Shown in pieces: positions 45,393-58,945 of a DNA stretch of 64,000 nt (position 1 is the first letter of the stretch; each line of letters starts with the position of its first letter). The translations under genes were made by a program, and so were the position numbers. The DNA is taken from NCBI GenBank assembly GCA_029582265.1, contig CM055833.1, forward strand, positions 27,898,288-27,962,287. The letters are read 5' to 3'. The stretch is from Zoroaster sp. YZ-2022 (taxonomy: Eukaryota > Echinodermata > Asteroidea > Forcipulatida > Zoroasteridae). Below the pieces are notes generated by a model. That model did no database searches, was not told where the DNA came from, and saw only the letters and a program-made list of their open reading frames with translations.

Positions 45393-46110
45393 TTAACCCT
45401 AACTCCCTAGGCCCATTTGCTTACACATAACCTGAATCCTCCAAAATCCTTCAGTGGAGTGTCGTGGCCGAGCGGTCTAGCTTACCGGACTCAAGTTCTG
45501 GTGTTAGCAGCAGAATGTGGGTTCGAATCCCGGCCGTGACACTTGTGTCCTTGAGCAAGACACTTAACCATAATTGCTTCTCTCCACCCAGGGGTTAAAT
45601 GGGTACCTGTGAGGGCAGAGTTGGTTGATTAGCCCTATATGCGCTGTAATGGCAGCAATTGAGCTGTATACTCCCCAGGGAGCTGAGATGGTTTCAGGAA
45701 TGATTTATGAGCCTTATGAGCAGGGGTAATAATATAATGCGCCTTGAGCACCACTCAGTTGGTGGATACGTGCGCTATATAAGTCCACACATTATTATTA
45801 TTATTATTATAGTAGTAAAGCAAGTACATGACATGTATGCACACATATGTTTCTAATCTGTGATACATGTACATGGCCAGGGACCCTCCCTGCATGCATG
45901 GAGCAATAAACAGTGTCCACTGACCCAAGCACTGACCTTGCAATCACTACAACAATCATGGATGTACATGTACCATGGAAAGGCAAGTATGCCTAATAAC
46001 CTCAATCCTCCAAAATCCTTCACTTTAGCAAAGAGCATGTAACCTCAATCCTTAAAAATCCTTCACTTTGGCAAAGAGGATTTGGGAGGATTTGGGAAGG
46101 TTAGGGTTAA
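45393..46110. mobile_element. TTAACCCTAAC-ended transposon with a single 44-bp unit
   Basis: The left end TTAACCCTAACTCCCTAGGC has one 44-bp unit, then a nested SINE (45455-45810). The right 280 bp match 11085-11318 (CATGGCCAGGGACCCTCCCT, CACTGACCCAAGCACTGACC) and end GGTTAGGGTTAA. Confidence 0.85.
45455..45810 (+). mobile_element. tRNA-Leu-derived SINE (head 1, body 1), nested
   Basis: Head GTCGTGGCCGAGCGGTCTAG, ACTCAAGTTCTGG (CAA anticodon loop) and GGGTTCGAATCCCGGCC closely follow tRNA-Leu(CAA). Then TTGTGTCCTTGAGCAAGACA, body 1, tail GCGCCTTGAGCACC and (ATT)n. Confidence 0.93.
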
Positions 46111-46448
46111 TGTATATCTTGATTCAAAAGAGTATGCTCACTCTCAGAAGAAGTTATGCCAATATTAACAATGATGGGAATTGTAGTTAGTTTCACAGTG
46201 ACAAAGTGTCAATCCCTGTGGTTATCAGTAGTGCTCGATGCTCATTCAACTGTCCTAGATATTTTGAATGGGACTTAAACCCAGTCAACACTCCTATGTA
46301 AAATGCATGTTCATGCATCTACATTTATATAAAATATGTATAAAATCAAGACATATGTATAAAAAACCAACCTGTGAAAGTTTCAGCTTATTTCATTGTG
46401 TCGTTAACAAGGAAATAGTGCACAAGCATTCAGACAGTTCGTATCAAG

Positions 46449-46818
46449 GTGTTAGCCAGGGTTTAGAAATAGGGTGTCCAAATTTGCTGGAATTTCAAAA
46501 CATGGTGTCCAAATTGTTCACTTACAATACTTTTACATGTAAATGGCAGGTGAAACAGGGTGTCCAAAATTGAAACAGGGTGTCCAAAATTGAAACAGGG
46601 TGTCCAAAATTGAATCAGGGTGTCCAAAATTGAATCAGGGTGTCCAAAATTGAAACAGGGTGTCCAAAATTGAAACAGGGTGTCCAAAATTGAAACAGGG
46701 TGTCCAAAATTGAAACAGGGTGTCCAAAATTGAAACAGGGTGTCCAAAATTGAAACAGGGTGTCCAAAATTGAAACAGGGTGTCCAGAAGACACCCAGAC
46801 ACCCCTCTGGCTAATACT
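46449..46818. mobile_element. TATTAGCCAG-ended MITE, copy 2, with internal array
   Basis: Ends GTTAGCCAGG and CTGGCTAATAC match copy 1 at 35710. The interior has expanded into a 20-bp array. Confidence 0.85.
46551..46786. repeat. 20-bp tandem array
   Basis: About 12 units of GAAACAGGGTGTCCAAAATT with two GAATC variants. The sibling at 35710 has no array. Confidence 0.96.
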
Positions 46819-46963
46819 ATGGTTTGTATTCATTCCAATTTGGAATTTACAAAAACTGGCTGTCCGGTAACTTTTTTTATAAAACATGAAACCTACAAAA
46901 CAATTGAACAGTCTTTTATTGTTCAATGAAAAACTTGAGCACAGTTTAGTTTTATGATATATT

Positions 46964-47535
<572 letters not shown>

Positions 47536-49152
47536 GAAAATTAGAGTGTTTGATATGTACAGTACGTACATTTCCCAATACCACTGCTGCTTGCTTGAAG
47601 GGTGCCCTCAGTATGCTGTGCACAAAATGGATAGGAGATGGCCAGGTGTTATTAGTTAGGACTACGTATATTATCCAGGTTCATTGTCTGTCTGTATCCT
47701 AGCCCAGGGACATTGAACTGTGAATAGGAGAACAAGTGACTAGACCTTAATTGATCGTACTCTCCTTCCTATTTTCACATGAGTTCTGAATATCGATTTT
47801 GTAATTACATGTGCCTTAAAAAAAAAAAAACACCTGTTAAGCTATTGATCCCTGTCTACATGGTGATTATAAAGTATCATTTTCCGGTCTCATACATTAT
47901 AAGGTTGTCCCATACAAAGGCAGCTTGGATGCCTCATGTTTCCAGTGCAGTCTCTTTTTTCAGTTGGTTAGTCCATTTGTTTTGAATGTTTAATTTTTTT
48001 TTATTTGAAATTATTATTTATTTGATTTTAAAGGTTTGCTGAAGTTGAAACTCCAAACTTTTGTTTGTATCTTTACAATGTGGGTAGAGGCTTGTTACTT
48101 CTAGAAATCAAAACATCTTCAAATGTAGTATTTGTGATGTTCTGATCAAAAGAGATGGAGCTGATTATTGACATGGACCACAATGATTGTTGAAATATGA
48201 AGTCATTGGCAGAATGATCAGTGAATTGAAATAGACAGAATAACAAGAGGTAACACGACCACTTACTGCCGATGACATATACAGCAGTCGCTGTTCTTTT
48301 TTTCATGGTGTTGAAAAACGGTGTCAAAAAGATGACGGTTTTTTCTATTTTGAAATGCAATGCACAACAAAGCATTTTTCAACACCCAGTCTATCAATCT
48401 ACAAAAAGAAAATTGCTATTTCAGAAAACTTTTTTATGCTATTTGGCTTTGAACATTGGTTCATGAAGCAGTTATTTTGTTTAGGGTCAAGAAACTAATT
48501 AATGCAAGATGGGGGGAAGGAAGGTTCTCACGTGATCCGAGTCTTGACGTGCATTGTAGGCCGTACCATTAATGTGACAGGGCAAAAAAAAAAGCGAAAC
48601 GGTTTAATATTTAAATTTTCATACCTTTTATCATAATTTAATTAAACTTTAATAATCACAATGAAAAACACAACTCTTACATTTTTCAAAATATTTTGTA
48701 AAACTGAAAATTTTGCAGAAATGTTTTTTACAGAAACTCATAATGAAATGACACCCCTGAATTGCAACAAAAACAGTGTCAACGAACAGAAGATTCTGTA
48801 AAATTTTACCGTTGACCATTTTTTCCTTAATCTGAATAAATAATGTTGATTTATCTTTCAAGAGAGTTTTACGGAAATCTGTCCGTTGACCCTTGCTGAT
48901 ATTTTGAGATTTCTAACGTAAATGATTCAGAAAATGTTGTCGCCAAGCCGTTATAATACACGTACATGTTTGTAGCGCGTGAGAGAATGTTATTGACGCA
49001 CACTAGCTATTTGAACAGTGCACATACGTGCTTACACACAGACCGTCGTCTATACGCGCACCACGATGTTCACTACACGCATCGGCGTTTGCGAATGAGA
49101 CATGTAGCTGCATTGGTGGCGCACTTTTGTCCCAACCCTTCCTCCCCCCCCC
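47536..49152. other. intron without recognised features
   Basis: AT-rich; no supported feature. Confidence 0.5.
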
Positions 49153-49272
49153 CCTGCTGCTGCATAAATGAGCCAGTAATTTTTCAGTCAGTGTGTTCAT
49201 TTTAAACTAGGACACTGATTCCATTCCCTGTTGAGAGTCTGCTCTGATCACGATGATACTGTCCTTTTAAAG
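49153..49272 (+). mobile_element. TTAAAGGGGCA-family MITE, right half
   Basis: TGCTGCATAAATGAGCCAGT, then TCTGCTCTGATCACGATGAT and CTGTCCTTTTAA match the right half of 58946-59169. Confidence 0.78.
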
Positions 49273-50262
49273 TTTTTTAGATGAACAAGAAATCAGTTGT
49301 TACAGGGAAGGCATAATATTGGTAATGTTGGCTAAACTGTTTCTGTGTGTGTATGCATACTCTTTCAAACAAACAGCCTGTGAAAGTTAGTTTCAGCTCA
49401 ATCTAGAGTCTAAGTCATGAGAAAAAGCTTTGGTTTGTGGTAATGTATGCTCATTTCAAGAGATTTATCATTAAACAAATCAGTGTAGGTTTCAAATTTC
49501 AGGGAAAATGTTTCTATAAATGTGCATATTGATTTTCGTTTTCTCTGCAATTGTTTAAGATATTTGGTACATTTACTAATTAGCTTTGGGGTAATAATTT
49601 GGTAATTTTGTACTCGGGTAATTACCAGTGTTGTACCTTAAAATGAATCTGTGATTTCGGACTAACCTTAGTGTTATCAGTAATGTAAACGTTGTCTTTA
49701 GTTTCAGAACAATATCATATTATATCTGTGAACAGGATTAAATTGGTGCCAAAAAGATGATTAAATGTCCTTCTTTGCTTGGCAGGGTTTAAACTAGTCA
49801 AATTAAGCTCAATAAAAACTTTTATTCCTGCATCTGTGAATATCATTTGATTCTTAATACTACTAGCCTTGATTAAGCCACTATGCTTAATACAACATCT
49901 GTAGAAGTGGTAGAAACTACACGTAAATGTAAGGCCTAAGCAGCGTGTTCATTAGAGCAACAAGCAACACAACACTAATAATCCACAGAGATCAGTTGCA
50001 CTTTGTAGGTGGCAACGAAGAACAGATTATTACTCAGCAAAAAAACCCCAAAGATTTAGGGGTTGTACTTTATTGTCATATTGCTGCGTAGGTGTGTTCA
50101 ATCTTGACTCACAAACTTGGCATTGCTGACTGGTCAGGTTGATCAAATGTCTGGATTCTGGTCTTCCAAGCAGGTGGCTGACGGGATCCTATTTTCTCAG
50201 CATTTTCAGCTGTATAGCTTCTCAGTGCCCAAAGTTTTTAGTTTTTAAACTCAGTTACTTTT
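49273..50262. other. intron without recognised features
   Basis: Nothing supported. Confidence 0.5.
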
Positions 50263-51045
50263 TAGGTGTTCGGGTATGTGCCCGAAACACCTCTTGTTTT
50301 TGTTCGTTTTTTTTTTTTTTTTACTTCTTCTTCTCCCCCGCGATTGTCCGCAAAAAAACACAAACTTGGCATGTACTTAGAACTTAACAAGTAGATGAAA
50401 CATGAGTTGTGACGTCATGATGAGGTCATCAGATTTCAAATTACGATAAATCAAAGTTTAATATTTAAAAAAATCATATCTCAACAACCACAAGAGGTAA
50501 ATTCACAATTTTTGTACCATTGTACATATCGGTAATTGTCAAAAAATATTTACAAAAAGGTGACCCCAATTTGACCTTACTTCCTGTCCAAACCGGAAGT
50601 CAAAGTTTCATATTTAAAAAAATCATATCTCAACAACCACAAGAGGTAAATTCACAATTTTTGCACCTTTGTACAGATCATTAAGTGTCAAAAATGTTTA
50701 CAAAAAGTTGACCCCAATTTGACCTTTACATCCTGTCCTTACCGGAATTCAAAGTTTAATATTTAAAAAAATCATATCTCAACAACCACAAGAGGTCAAT
50801 TAAAAATGTTTGCACCTTTGTACAGATCGTTAAGTGTCAAAAATGTTTACAAAAAGTTGACCCCAATTTGACCTTTACATCCTGTCCTTACCGGAATTCA
50901 AAGTTTAATATTTAAAAACATCATACATCAACAACCACAAGAGGTAAATTAAAAATGTCTGCACCATTGTACTGATTGTTAATTGTCAAAACAATTTTAC
51001 ACAAAGGTGACCCCAATTTGACCTTTACTGCCTCCCGAACACCTA
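50263..51045. mobile_element. AGGTGTTCGGG-ended element with internal 149-bp array
   Basis: The left TAGGTGTTCGGG and the right CCCGAACACCTA are inverted. The left end also holds its own small hairpin (GGTGTTCGGGTATGTGCCCG). Confidence 0.82.
50452..51030. repeat. 149-bp tandem array
   Basis: About 3.9 units, each with AAAAAAATCATATCTCAACA, ACCACAAGAGGTAAATT and GTGACCCCAATTTGACCTT. Confidence 0.93.
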
Positions 51046-51093
51046 GAGTTTATGTAAACAAACTCACATTTCTAGTTTTTATTTGATATTATA

Positions 51094-51653
51094 CAGGGGT
51101 GTGATTTGTCCGGATTTTTCCAGATTTTTACAAATTTTTACAAATCGCAATGTTGTGATCCTCCGGATTTTAAAGATTTAATCGTGGAGTGTCGTGGCCG
51201 AGCGGTCAAGCTTACCGGACTCAAGTTCTGGTGTTAGCAGCAGAATGTGGGTTCGAATCCCAGTCATGACACTTGTGTCCTTGAGCAAGACACTTAACCA
51301 TAATTGCTTATAGGGGCAGAGGCAGTTTAACAACTGCCTTGTTCTGGAGTAGTTACCCTTCCCAGTCCTATTCGCACCGTGAAGAGGCTGGTTATTAACT
51401 TGTCTTGTTTCGGTGCGAGGGGCTGGTTCTTCAGTCTGGAGTTGTTGTAACAACTCAATAACTTAGCAGCTCCCACCTTGGAGTGGCCATTGGCCTTGTG
51501 TGGAGCGACTTGCATAAAAAAAAATAATAATAAAAAAATTTAAGCAATAAAGCAAAGCAAAGCAAACGCTCAGAACTACAGATTTCACCCCAGTGCTGTT
51601 CACAACAGCGGCCCCAATACCCTTTTTTTCAAAACTGTCCAATCACACAACTG
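51094..51653. mobile_element. CAGGGGTGTGATT-family MITE, copy 2, split by a SINE
   Basis: The left half ends ...TTTTAAAGATTTAA at 51181; the right half resumes ATTTAAGCAATAAAGCAAAG at 51538 and ends near AATCACACAACTG. Confidence 0.85.
51182..51537 (+). mobile_element. tRNA-Leu-derived SINE (head 1, body 2), nested
   Basis: Head almost identical to 45458-45540 (GTCGTGGCCGAGCGGTC, ACTCAAGTTCTGG, GGGTTCGAATCCC), then TTGTGTCCTTGAGCAAGACA. The body differs (AACAACTGCCTTGTTCTGGA and onwards) and the tail is A-rich. ATTTAA at both edges is the target duplication. Confidence 0.9.
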
Positions 51654-52634
51654 ATTGTAATATAAGTCTTCCCTATTGACTAGGAAACTGTCTTTTGGGG
51701 AGCCATGTCTCACATAATTTTTCCTTATTGGTGTACACTATTGTATTGTGCTATTTGTATGAAAATAAATGTGGATGAATTGAATTTCAAAAGGTTTGCA
51801 CAATCTGCACAGTCAAGTTAGAGTATGCAATAGAAGTACAAATATTTTTAGTTTATTTTAGCATCTGGTAAGCGCGTAAGCTTTAATCTAGTTAAGTTAG
51901 GTGGTGCAGGAAAACCAATTCCTTTAGCAAAAAATTCAATAAGCATCTGTTCATTAAGAAGGCGCCTCTACTACGGGAGCATAACTGCTAAGTATTCCAC
52001 AAATTAGCAGCTGTTTAGAAACACGTTAGCAGATTTACCCAAATGTACCGACTCTTCTCAAGGTTAAGGCCAGATTTTCCATTGTGCAGTAAAAAGATTA
52101 GATAGATCATAAAGAGCGAAAAAAGACACCCGTTTGATCCACATTTCAAGTATAAGAATTAACCAAGTATTGATATTAATATGGCGATTTAAGGGTTACA
52201 GAGTTCAAGTTCAACAAGGATTTAATGATTTGCATCATGACATTTCAAGGGATCTCTGTCCTTTGTGGGGGAGACGTACCGTCCAATGGATGATACATCT
52301 GGCTGGGGTGATTTCTGTACCAGAGACTGACGATTAAATCATAGTGCAGGCTCAGGTTGAGTGGGTTTGGTTTGCGTGACTGGTTGTAGCCGGCTGAATA
52401 TTGGCAAGGATGGTTTTTGAGGTTCTACATCTCTGGAGATGTTCGTGTTTGGATAGAGGTTGATTAATTGCTGGATTTGTTGCTGAGTTAAGCTGGCATA
52501 AGTTATCTCAAATATTCGGTTTAACATTTGTCCATATTTACGGTTTCATCACTTTTTAAAGTACAGTCCCCTGAGTGAAATGAAATGTGAAATAAATAAA
52601 TGATGTAGCCATTTAACAGAAAGGATTAAGTGTG
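51654..52634. other. intron without recognised features
   Basis: Nothing supported. Confidence 0.5.
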
Positions 52635-52912
52635 ACAATGATTGTCTAGTGGCCACAATGGTCTCGTGGCAGTGATAGTCGGGTTGCCACAGTGGACAAA
52701 TAGTCATAGTAGTCAGGCAGCCATGATGGCAAAGGTGGCCGCAGTGGTCAGTATTGTCAAAATGGCAGGTTGCCACAACCCACAATATTCAGTTGGCCGA
52801 AAGTGGTCAGTTGACCACAATAATGGTGGCTGTGATGATCAGTTGGCCACAGTGGTCATTTTGCCATGATGTCCAGGTGGCTACTATCGTCATGTGGCCA
52901 CAGTGGTCAAAC
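52635..52912. repeat. degenerate minisatellite with GGCCACAGTGGTCA motif
   Basis: About 15-18-bp imperfect units (GTGGCCACAATGGTC, GGTTGCCACAGTGGAC, TTGGCCACAGTGGTCA). The core is itself near-palindromic. Confidence 0.75.
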
Positions 52913-53109
52913 CTTACAGGTAATGTAAAATGAAAGGTTGACAGGGGGTCACATTTAGGTATACAAAAGCACATGACTGCATGTTCACTAGCCTTCAACG
53001 TTTACTGGACTGAATATGTCACTGAGCCAATAAAACCTTACACATGAAGCAACATTTACACTCATTAAAGGGCAAAATGATACTGGAATCCAAAATTTGT
53101 TGTATTCGT

Positions 53110-53278
53110 CAGGGGTGATTTTTCCGGATTTCCGGATTTGTGATCCTCGGGATTTTAAAGATTTAATCAATAAAAGAAAGCAAAGCAAATGCTCAGAACT
53201 ATAGATTTCACAACAGCGGCACCAATACCCCTAGCAAAATTTACGTGGATTTTTCAAAACTGCCCAATCACACCCCTG
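53110..53278. mobile_element. CAGGGGTGTGATT-family MITE, copy 3
   Basis: CAGGGGTGATTTTTCCGGAT to CAATCACACCCCTG with both ends present; about 30 bp shorter inside than copy 1. Confidence 0.85.
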
Positions 53279-53402
53279 CTTCATTCTGATGTGGACTTTT
53301 GAAAAGAGTGCTGTTTCTGATCTTATTGTCAATTATTTCACTTTTTTTAGCACCTCACACAGTATTTTAGGTTGATGAAATTCTTGCGTCAGGTGATAAA
53401 CA

Positions 53403-53489
53403 ATTTATTTAATTTGTGCCCTACACTGATGTGTGTATAGCGCTGCAGTGCTATACACACACGTTGGTGTAGGGCAAAAATTTAATCAA
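53403..53489. repeat. perfect-looking hairpin of about 40-bp arms
   Basis: TGCCCTACACTGATGTGTGT..ATAGC is inverted as GCTATACACACACGTTGGTG..TAGGGCA, closing on CTGCAG with almost no loop. Confidence 0.85.
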
Positions 53490-53673
53490 TCACACAGTAT
53501 TGTTTCAAGGTAGATTAATACCATCATCAGCTGTACGCCAAGTAAATTTTTCAAAAGAATTTAGTTTTGTTTCATTCACCAATTCTGTACCTTATCTTTA
53601 ACTTTTTTTTCACAAAAAGTCACAAAAAGCTATAAAGATATTAAAAATATGTTTTTTCCTGTCTTCTTGTTAG

Positions 53674-53795
53674 ACCCAGAGAGTTTTATCGCGTGGATAT
53701 GTGGGAGGATAACACTAGACGCCATCGGAGGCTTGTCCGTAACCCCAATGGCTCGAGCCATCCAGAGGCTACACTCATGGCCGCAATTGAACATG
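53674..53795 (+). CDS. NBEA: NBEA homologue, exon 26 of window
   Basis: 122 nt (1+120+1). It completes a split Arg and reads EFYRVDMWEDNTRRHRR, LVRNPNGSSHPEATL, matching vertebrate EFWRLDYWEDDLRRRRR. AG at 53672-53673, GTAAGT at 53796. Confidence 0.95.
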
Positions 53796-54523
53796 GTAAG
53801 TAATCACTATGGCCATCTGCGGTCAGATTCCCTGAACTGTGATATTGATCATAGTGCTGATTCTCAATATATTAAAGGGACCAGCCTATATTACTGTAAA
53901 CCTTGATTTGGTCTTATGGACTTGTTTTGAAAAACATTAAATGGAAGGTTGGTTTTTTGGTCACGTGTGTTCATTTCAACCCTCCAGTTTTCAAGAAATA
54001 TATTGTCAAACAAACCTGTGTAGGTTTCATCACAATAAATTTTCACATAAACAAAACAAACAAACAAATGATGAAAAAACGTCTAAATGTTTTGGTGTGT
54101 TTTTATGTTTTACAGAAAGTTGCCAAATGGCAACACCTTTCAAATTCGACATTACAATTCCTTTTTTCTCTAAGACAAAAGGACTTCAGACAAAACATTT
54201 TCTCAGGATGATTGATGCGTATACCAGCTTTACACCAAGTCAGTTTTAAGATAATGATTTGTTAATTAGATAATCAGGTTATTACTAATGTTGTACCTTC
54301 CCTTTACTTAAGACCACTTCTTGTATAATGAACATTTTCTATGGATCCCACGCCATGATGTTTGCTGTAGCCACATTCCACTGAACGCTGATAGAAACTG
54401 TTTATTCATGACTGATGAATAGCTATCACAACATGATCAAAGCCAGAACATCCTCTTGGGAAAACATGACAAATTCTGACACAGTGTTCTCATAACTGTT
54501 TATCTTATTTGTACATCTTGTAG

Positions 54524-54676
54524 GCGAGACTGATGATGTGATTGAGAAGGCCAAGCAAGCACTGCACTCACAGCTCGCTGGAGGCCGGAGGTTTGACTCG
54601 CAAGTCAGTGAGTTTGAAGAGGATAGCGCCAGTCTTCAAGATGATAAGGATGTCGAACTGGAGACAGAACTTGAAG
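54524..54676 (+). CDS. NBEA: NBEA homologue, exon 27 of window
   Basis: 153 nt (2+150+1). VIEKAKQALHSQ aligns with the vertebrate DILAKGKQSIRSQ; the acidic remainder is the variable segment before the PH domain. AG at 54522-54523, GTAGTC at 54677. I saw no counterpart of the optional vertebrate insert that follows TAVEH. Confidence 0.9.
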
Positions 54677-54863
54677 GTAGTCTTAGTATCTCTGTTTTTC
54701 ACCTATCAAAGAAGCAGGAGAAATCTAGAACAAGAAATGTGTAATTTCTTTATGAAAATGCTTATCAAACTTGAGATTTTACTTCAAAAAGTCTGTTTAC
54801 GTATTTGGTAAAGTACATTCATACTTAATTAAAATTGAGTTCCTTACCTACTTTGCTACCTAG

Positions 54864-55000
54864 GACCAGTCGTCTACAGCACCCCGGCTTCTCTCATAGC
54901 ACCCTGTGTCGTTGCCAAGGGAACGCTGTCCATCACCTCATCTGAGATGTACTTTGAGGTGGATGAGGAGGACCCTGCATTTAAGGAGTTGGATGCTAAG
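54864..55000 (+). CDS. NBEA: NBEA homologue, exon 28 of window (start of PH-BEACH domain)
   Basis: 137 nt (2+135), phase 0 out. [18 protein letters not shown] and EVDEEDPAF are the first strands of the PH-like domain that packs against BEACH. AG at 54862-54863, donor GTCAGT at 55001. The next expected exon (the YTEGLHGKW segment) is absent up to 64000. Confidence 0.95.
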
Positions 55001-58000
55001 GTCAGTCTGCCAACATTTTTATGTTCTAAGGTTCACTTCAGTCATGATTGATACATTATTGCAACAATGTATACAGAGCATGAAGCAAGTCATGTGAGAA
55101 TAGAGGGTCGATCTTGGTGGTGGAAATCGATGGATTACAGTGGGGAAAAAGCCATTGGCTAGTTAATTTTTGTTGGTTTATTGAATATATTATGCAAGCA
55201 TTTAGAACTAAGACTTGCTCCTTTCATCTTACTGAAGCCATTGATATGCCCATTTGGACTCCACATCTCTGGAGTTCAACATCTGAGTTCCGGGCCATTA
55301 CCCAGGGATGAACTATTTGTCTCTCGGTAAAATGCAGCATCTCTGTGCCGCCGATCAATGAGATCAGTGATGTGATAAAATCTCACCCATGACCGGAGTG
55401 TGCCTTTGATGGTTCCGTCCGAGAAATAACTGTGCAGTCTTGTGCTGTTCGGAAGACTTGTCCTAAAGAGAATTCTTGTTGTTTTGGTCAGCAGTTTAAA
55501 AATAGAAAAATTTAGATTTGTTATTTGTATGTAAAAGCCAGTTTGTGAGGAAAGTACCATGACAAAAAATGGTTTGATTCATTTTCTCATCTCTTTTTTT
55601 TTTTTGGGGGGGAGGGGGGGGGGGGGTTACACAAATCATCGTATCTTTGGGAAAAGTTTTGAAATAATGCAAGTATTTGCTGATGTTAATACACTGTCCA
55701 AATAGAATAATAGTCTGCAAGGTTTATTGGAATGTCTTCCTAACAAAGTCAGATAGTTGTGCAGTTTTTTTCTCCGACAGAGCTTTCATAAATGTGAAAA
55801 TGTTTTAGTTATATGTGTGTGTATTGTGTGTCTTGGATTGTTAAACTGGATTTGACTTTAAGGGAACTGTCAGCTTCATCAATTGCTTTATCTTGGCATG
55901 TCCATATATGGAGTGTAACTTTAACTATCCATATGGAGTATAAATGCATTACAGACATTATGCACATGATGTTAAACACTTTGAAAACCTAATTGTGCCC
56001 TCGTGTGCCCACGTTCAGTGGGCAAAAGGAGATAACTCAGTAGCTAATATATGCAAAGCATGTACACATGATAGTGTTGGCATTGTTTGCCCTTATTTAA
56101 AGCACCGAGAGGATGTCTGTGTATATGGTCTATATAAATTTATTTGCCAACAACAACAGAAAGTTGTGGTGCATTATGTCATTTTGGGGAGCACCATTGA
56201 TACTTGGACCACCATCCCTAGCACATACTGCTCATCAACCAAGCCAGGCCCCCCAGGATAAGCCAGCAAGCCCCAGGATAACCACCATCCCTGGGAATAA
56301 TTGATGTGACACCAACCACAGTTTCCAGGCCAGCATCCCTGGTAAACTCCCACACAAGAAACACCTGCCCGCACGCCAGATCTGGCTGGCTTGTCATCTC
56401 GCCGAGACTCAAACAAAATATGATGGATGCTTGTGTTCTTTTGTGGCACCTCTGTCTTTGCGGATGGTGTGGAAATGGATGTTGGCGACATTAGGGAGGA
56501 TGCATATGGCACCCCACAGTCTGTATGGATCACTGGGATCCAGCAATTACTCCAAAGTGATTTGTCATTCTGTTAATGGCTTGTGTTTTCCAAGCTACCT
56601 AAATGAAGTATCGTTTTGTCTTCAGTGTAATTACAATCGGAAGTAATTTCAGTATTATACTCGCTAGTTCTGTTGTTGTTTCGAGTTATATTTATTTATT
56701 GAGACATTGACCTCCCCAAATAGAACAGTAAGTTCACATTGTTGTACTTTATATACTACTAAAAGGTCAAAGCTTTTTTATTGAAATATGTAAAATCAAT
56801 ACTTAAGCCGTTAGTGTTTCGGCCAAATGTCAAGGATAATTTGTAGTGGGTGCTTACTTCAGCATAATGTTGTTATCTTCTGAGGTTTAGTTTTAAACTG
56901 TTTATTTGATCGTTTACATGGAATGACGGAACCAGGGTGGTGCTTACAGGAACCTCCCCCCCCCCCCAAAAGAAAAAAAAAAGAAAGAAAGAAAAAAAAG
57001 ATGGGCGTAGTTTATATAATAGTGATCATTTGTCCAATGCTAAGCTAGTCACAATCCCATACATGAATATAAACTGCTAACAAAATACAAATAAATGAAA
57101 CTAAATAAAAATCATTAAAAAGTAAGCCATATTTCTACACCATTTTAGAATTTGAGCACTTAATAGGAACTTTTTTTGGGGGGTGGTGGGTGGGGGAGTG
57201 TAAATTTAGTCTGCCACTTAGCCCTTGCATTATTGAAACCATTTTTGTATATTATAGAGAAATTTAATCTGACACTTGTGGAAGTAGAATTTGACAATAG
57301 TATTTCCATATATGGAGGTGATCATTGTTTACTTTGTAAAAGGGTGAGGGTTAAAGAGTTCTTCTGTGAAACTGGCATCTTACATTTTATCAGCTTTATT
57401 TTATAGTCGACTGGTTCCTATTTTGATCCATAATTATCAAGACTAGAGAGTTGGGCATCTTCTGAATAGACTATTCAAACAGGTAATCTGATAAGAGTTA
57501 TTTTAATAACTACAGGCAACAGCACTGCATCGATTTCCATTCATCAGCAACCGCCATAGCATGACTTTATAAGTAGAATGATAACGCCTTTCCGTGCATA
57601 TTTTATGGCAATGAGCGCCGCAGTCAGCTCACCAAGTGACGGTGACTGGCATTTCACACCTTCCCTCACTGCAACACATTTGTGAGGGATGCACGATTGA
57701 TGATCTGTGACGAGCAACGCTTCAGTTGAGCCATGGCCGGTCCCACGTGATTGGGGACCAACGCCCACAGCCGATTCGCGGGGATGGTTAGTTGTAAACA
57801 GACCAGGTTACACGGATTAAGCGCATCCCTTGGGAACCATTCAAATGATGCAGTAATGGTTGGATGCAAAACCTTCGGGGTCAACAATTGTACTTTTGTT
57901 GAATAGGTAAAGAGTTTGGTTTTGTCACATTTTCTTTGTTAATATGACAGTAATTGGGCACTTTCCTTTGGGGAATTGCTGTGGAAATTTGTCATTTTGG

Positions 58001-58945
58001 AAATTGTTTGCATGGTTAAAAGGCAAAACCAGTTTAACAGAAAATTTTACAATGCTTAATGTTAATGAACCAATCATACTTATCTTCACAGTGAATAATG
58101 TTTGTTATACATTTCGTTTGTGTGTTTTGGGGGCAACAAATTGATCATAATTTATTGAAAGAAAAACCTGCACTATAAATTATTCTTTCCTGATGTTTTG
58201 TATCAATATACAATAAAGGGAGTGTGTACCATTAAACAATTGAACAAATTATTATCTTAAAGCTTTTTTGTAAAAATGTGAAAACAAATTCCAATCTGAA
58301 GTGGGTTCATATCCACATAATAATGCGTTCAAACAAATCTGAATGCATTTTCACTATTTTTTTCTGTTTAACGACAATGAAATAAGCAGCTCACAGCATG
58401 GTTTCTATTGGCTCTTAGTACGAATGCATTTATAGACATTTTAGAATTGTGGATACCGGCTTTAAATATTCATAATGACTCTCTGTATTAATACGGCTTT
58501 ACCTGTAATCTCAAGAGAGTCAAATCAGCATCCAACCTCATGACTTTGCTTGACAGTGCATAAATTTTTTAAGATTTCGTGTTGGGACTTGGCGCCCTGC
58601 AAAGCGCAAAACCCATACTTTGTGTCAAAGCAAAAGTTGTCAAATTTACCATGGCTGTCGGCAAATTTCTCACTCTACCTCTCGGGTCTCCAAGAAAGTC
58701 TTCATTTTTGGGAGATTTGGATGGACAATTTGGATGCCCCTTAGCTTGTCACACTCCGCATGTTGTATACAGTGTGAAGACAATTCCAGGGGGAGCTATT
58801 CCTATGAGATCAGCAGGTCTTTGCCCATGGTAATAAAGTGGGGTTGATTTGTTCATGGATCCTTGATTCGTTGTACTTATCCTACCTCATTCATTGTATG
58901 CATATTGAAAAAAAGATAAAGGTGAATACTAACATTGACAAACCT
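55001..58945. other. start of the long 3' intron
   Basis: Contains a G-run (55595-55628) and a C/A purine tract (56949-57000); otherwise nothing recognised. The minus-strand frame at 57544-57768 lies in a GC-richer patch and is unassigned. Confidence 0.5.

Noticed and set aside
45458..45540. Functional tRNA-Leu(CAA) gene
   Set aside because: The tRNA-like segment continues directly into SINE body and tail and has relatives at 51187; it is a SINE head. No free-standing tRNA gene was found.
57544..57768. Minus-strand 74-codon ORF in a GC-richer patch
   Set aside because: Short, no family resemblance, no supporting neighbours.
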